In this document: piece by piece, positions 22,331 to 22,363 of the stretch
How positions within the stretch are numbered: the stretch's first letter is position 1
Layout of the letters: each line of letters starts with the position of its first letter
Source of the DNA: Bacteroidales bacterium UBA6828
GTDB lineage: Bacteria; Bacteroidota; Bacteroidia; Bacteroidales; Paludibacteraceae
Assembly: GCA_002452095.1 (NCBI GenBank)
Contig: DKEG01000025.1
Coordinates: 74,115-96,477, forward strand
DNA length: 22,363 nt
Reading direction: 5' to 3'
Program-made: the position numbers and the translations under genes
The notes under the pieces: generated by a model
Seen by the model: only the letters and a program-made list of their open reading frames with translations
Databases searched by the model: none
Told to the model about the DNA's origin: nothing

Positions 22331-22363
22331 GAACCGTCCAAGGCAGATGCAATACAAAAGAAT

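Overview
The window looks like chromosomal DNA of a Bacteroidales bacterium (phylum Bacteroidota). Pointers are a TonB-dependent receptor with an N-terminal carboxypeptidase-regulatory-like domain, a lipoprotein with anchor-J and OB-like domains, a Borrelia/Bacteroides-type V-ATPase operon (E, DUF2764, A, B, D, I, K), A-rich leaders without Shine-Dalgarno sequences, and three promoters of the Bacteroidetes form TTTG-N20-TAnnTTTG. Genus is not resolvable by eye.

Layout. 31-5578 (minus strand) is a likely three-gene envelope unit, transcribed S1/P1 nuclease, then TonB-dependent receptor, then OB-fold/anchor-J lipoprotein. It may scavenge extracellular nucleic acid. 5579-5963 is a divergent control region with a promoter for each side and a 3 x 11 bp tandem array. 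5964-10310 (plus) is a compact four-gene cassette: FkbH-like HAD protein, acyl carrier protein, MBOAT O-acyltransferase and a membrane-anchored SGNH/DltD-like protein. Its logic parallels DltA-C-B-D, with an FkbH-type loader in place of an adenylating enzyme, so I infer a Dlt-like export and transfer of a small acyl group (possibly glyceryl) to a surface polymer. It ends in a 40-nt tail-to-tail overlap with 10271-11164 (minus), a TraB/GumN protein lacking both signature histidines.

11165-11849 is a second divergent control region with another 3 x 11 bp array and the ATPase promoter. 11850-21483 is the V-ATPase operon, interrupted between atpA and atpB by a co-directional type II restriction-modification pair (D12-class adenine methylase and a PD-(D/E)XK protein), preceded by an 85-nt strongly foldable spacer. 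The K subunit carries all five Na+ ligands known from Enterococcus hirae NtpK, so the enzyme is probably Na+-coupled. A clear intrinsic terminator follows atpK. The right end holds a third 11-bp array, a frameshifted DUF5692-like remnant and a long nested inverted repeat near the window edge.

Most notable: (1) a candidate family of intergenic elements in which a locus-specific 11-bp unit is repeated two or three times inside shared AT-rich flanks; (2) the Dlt-like FkbH-ACP-MBOAT-SGNH cassette; (3) the restriction-modification pair lodged between the two head subunits of a rotary ATPase.
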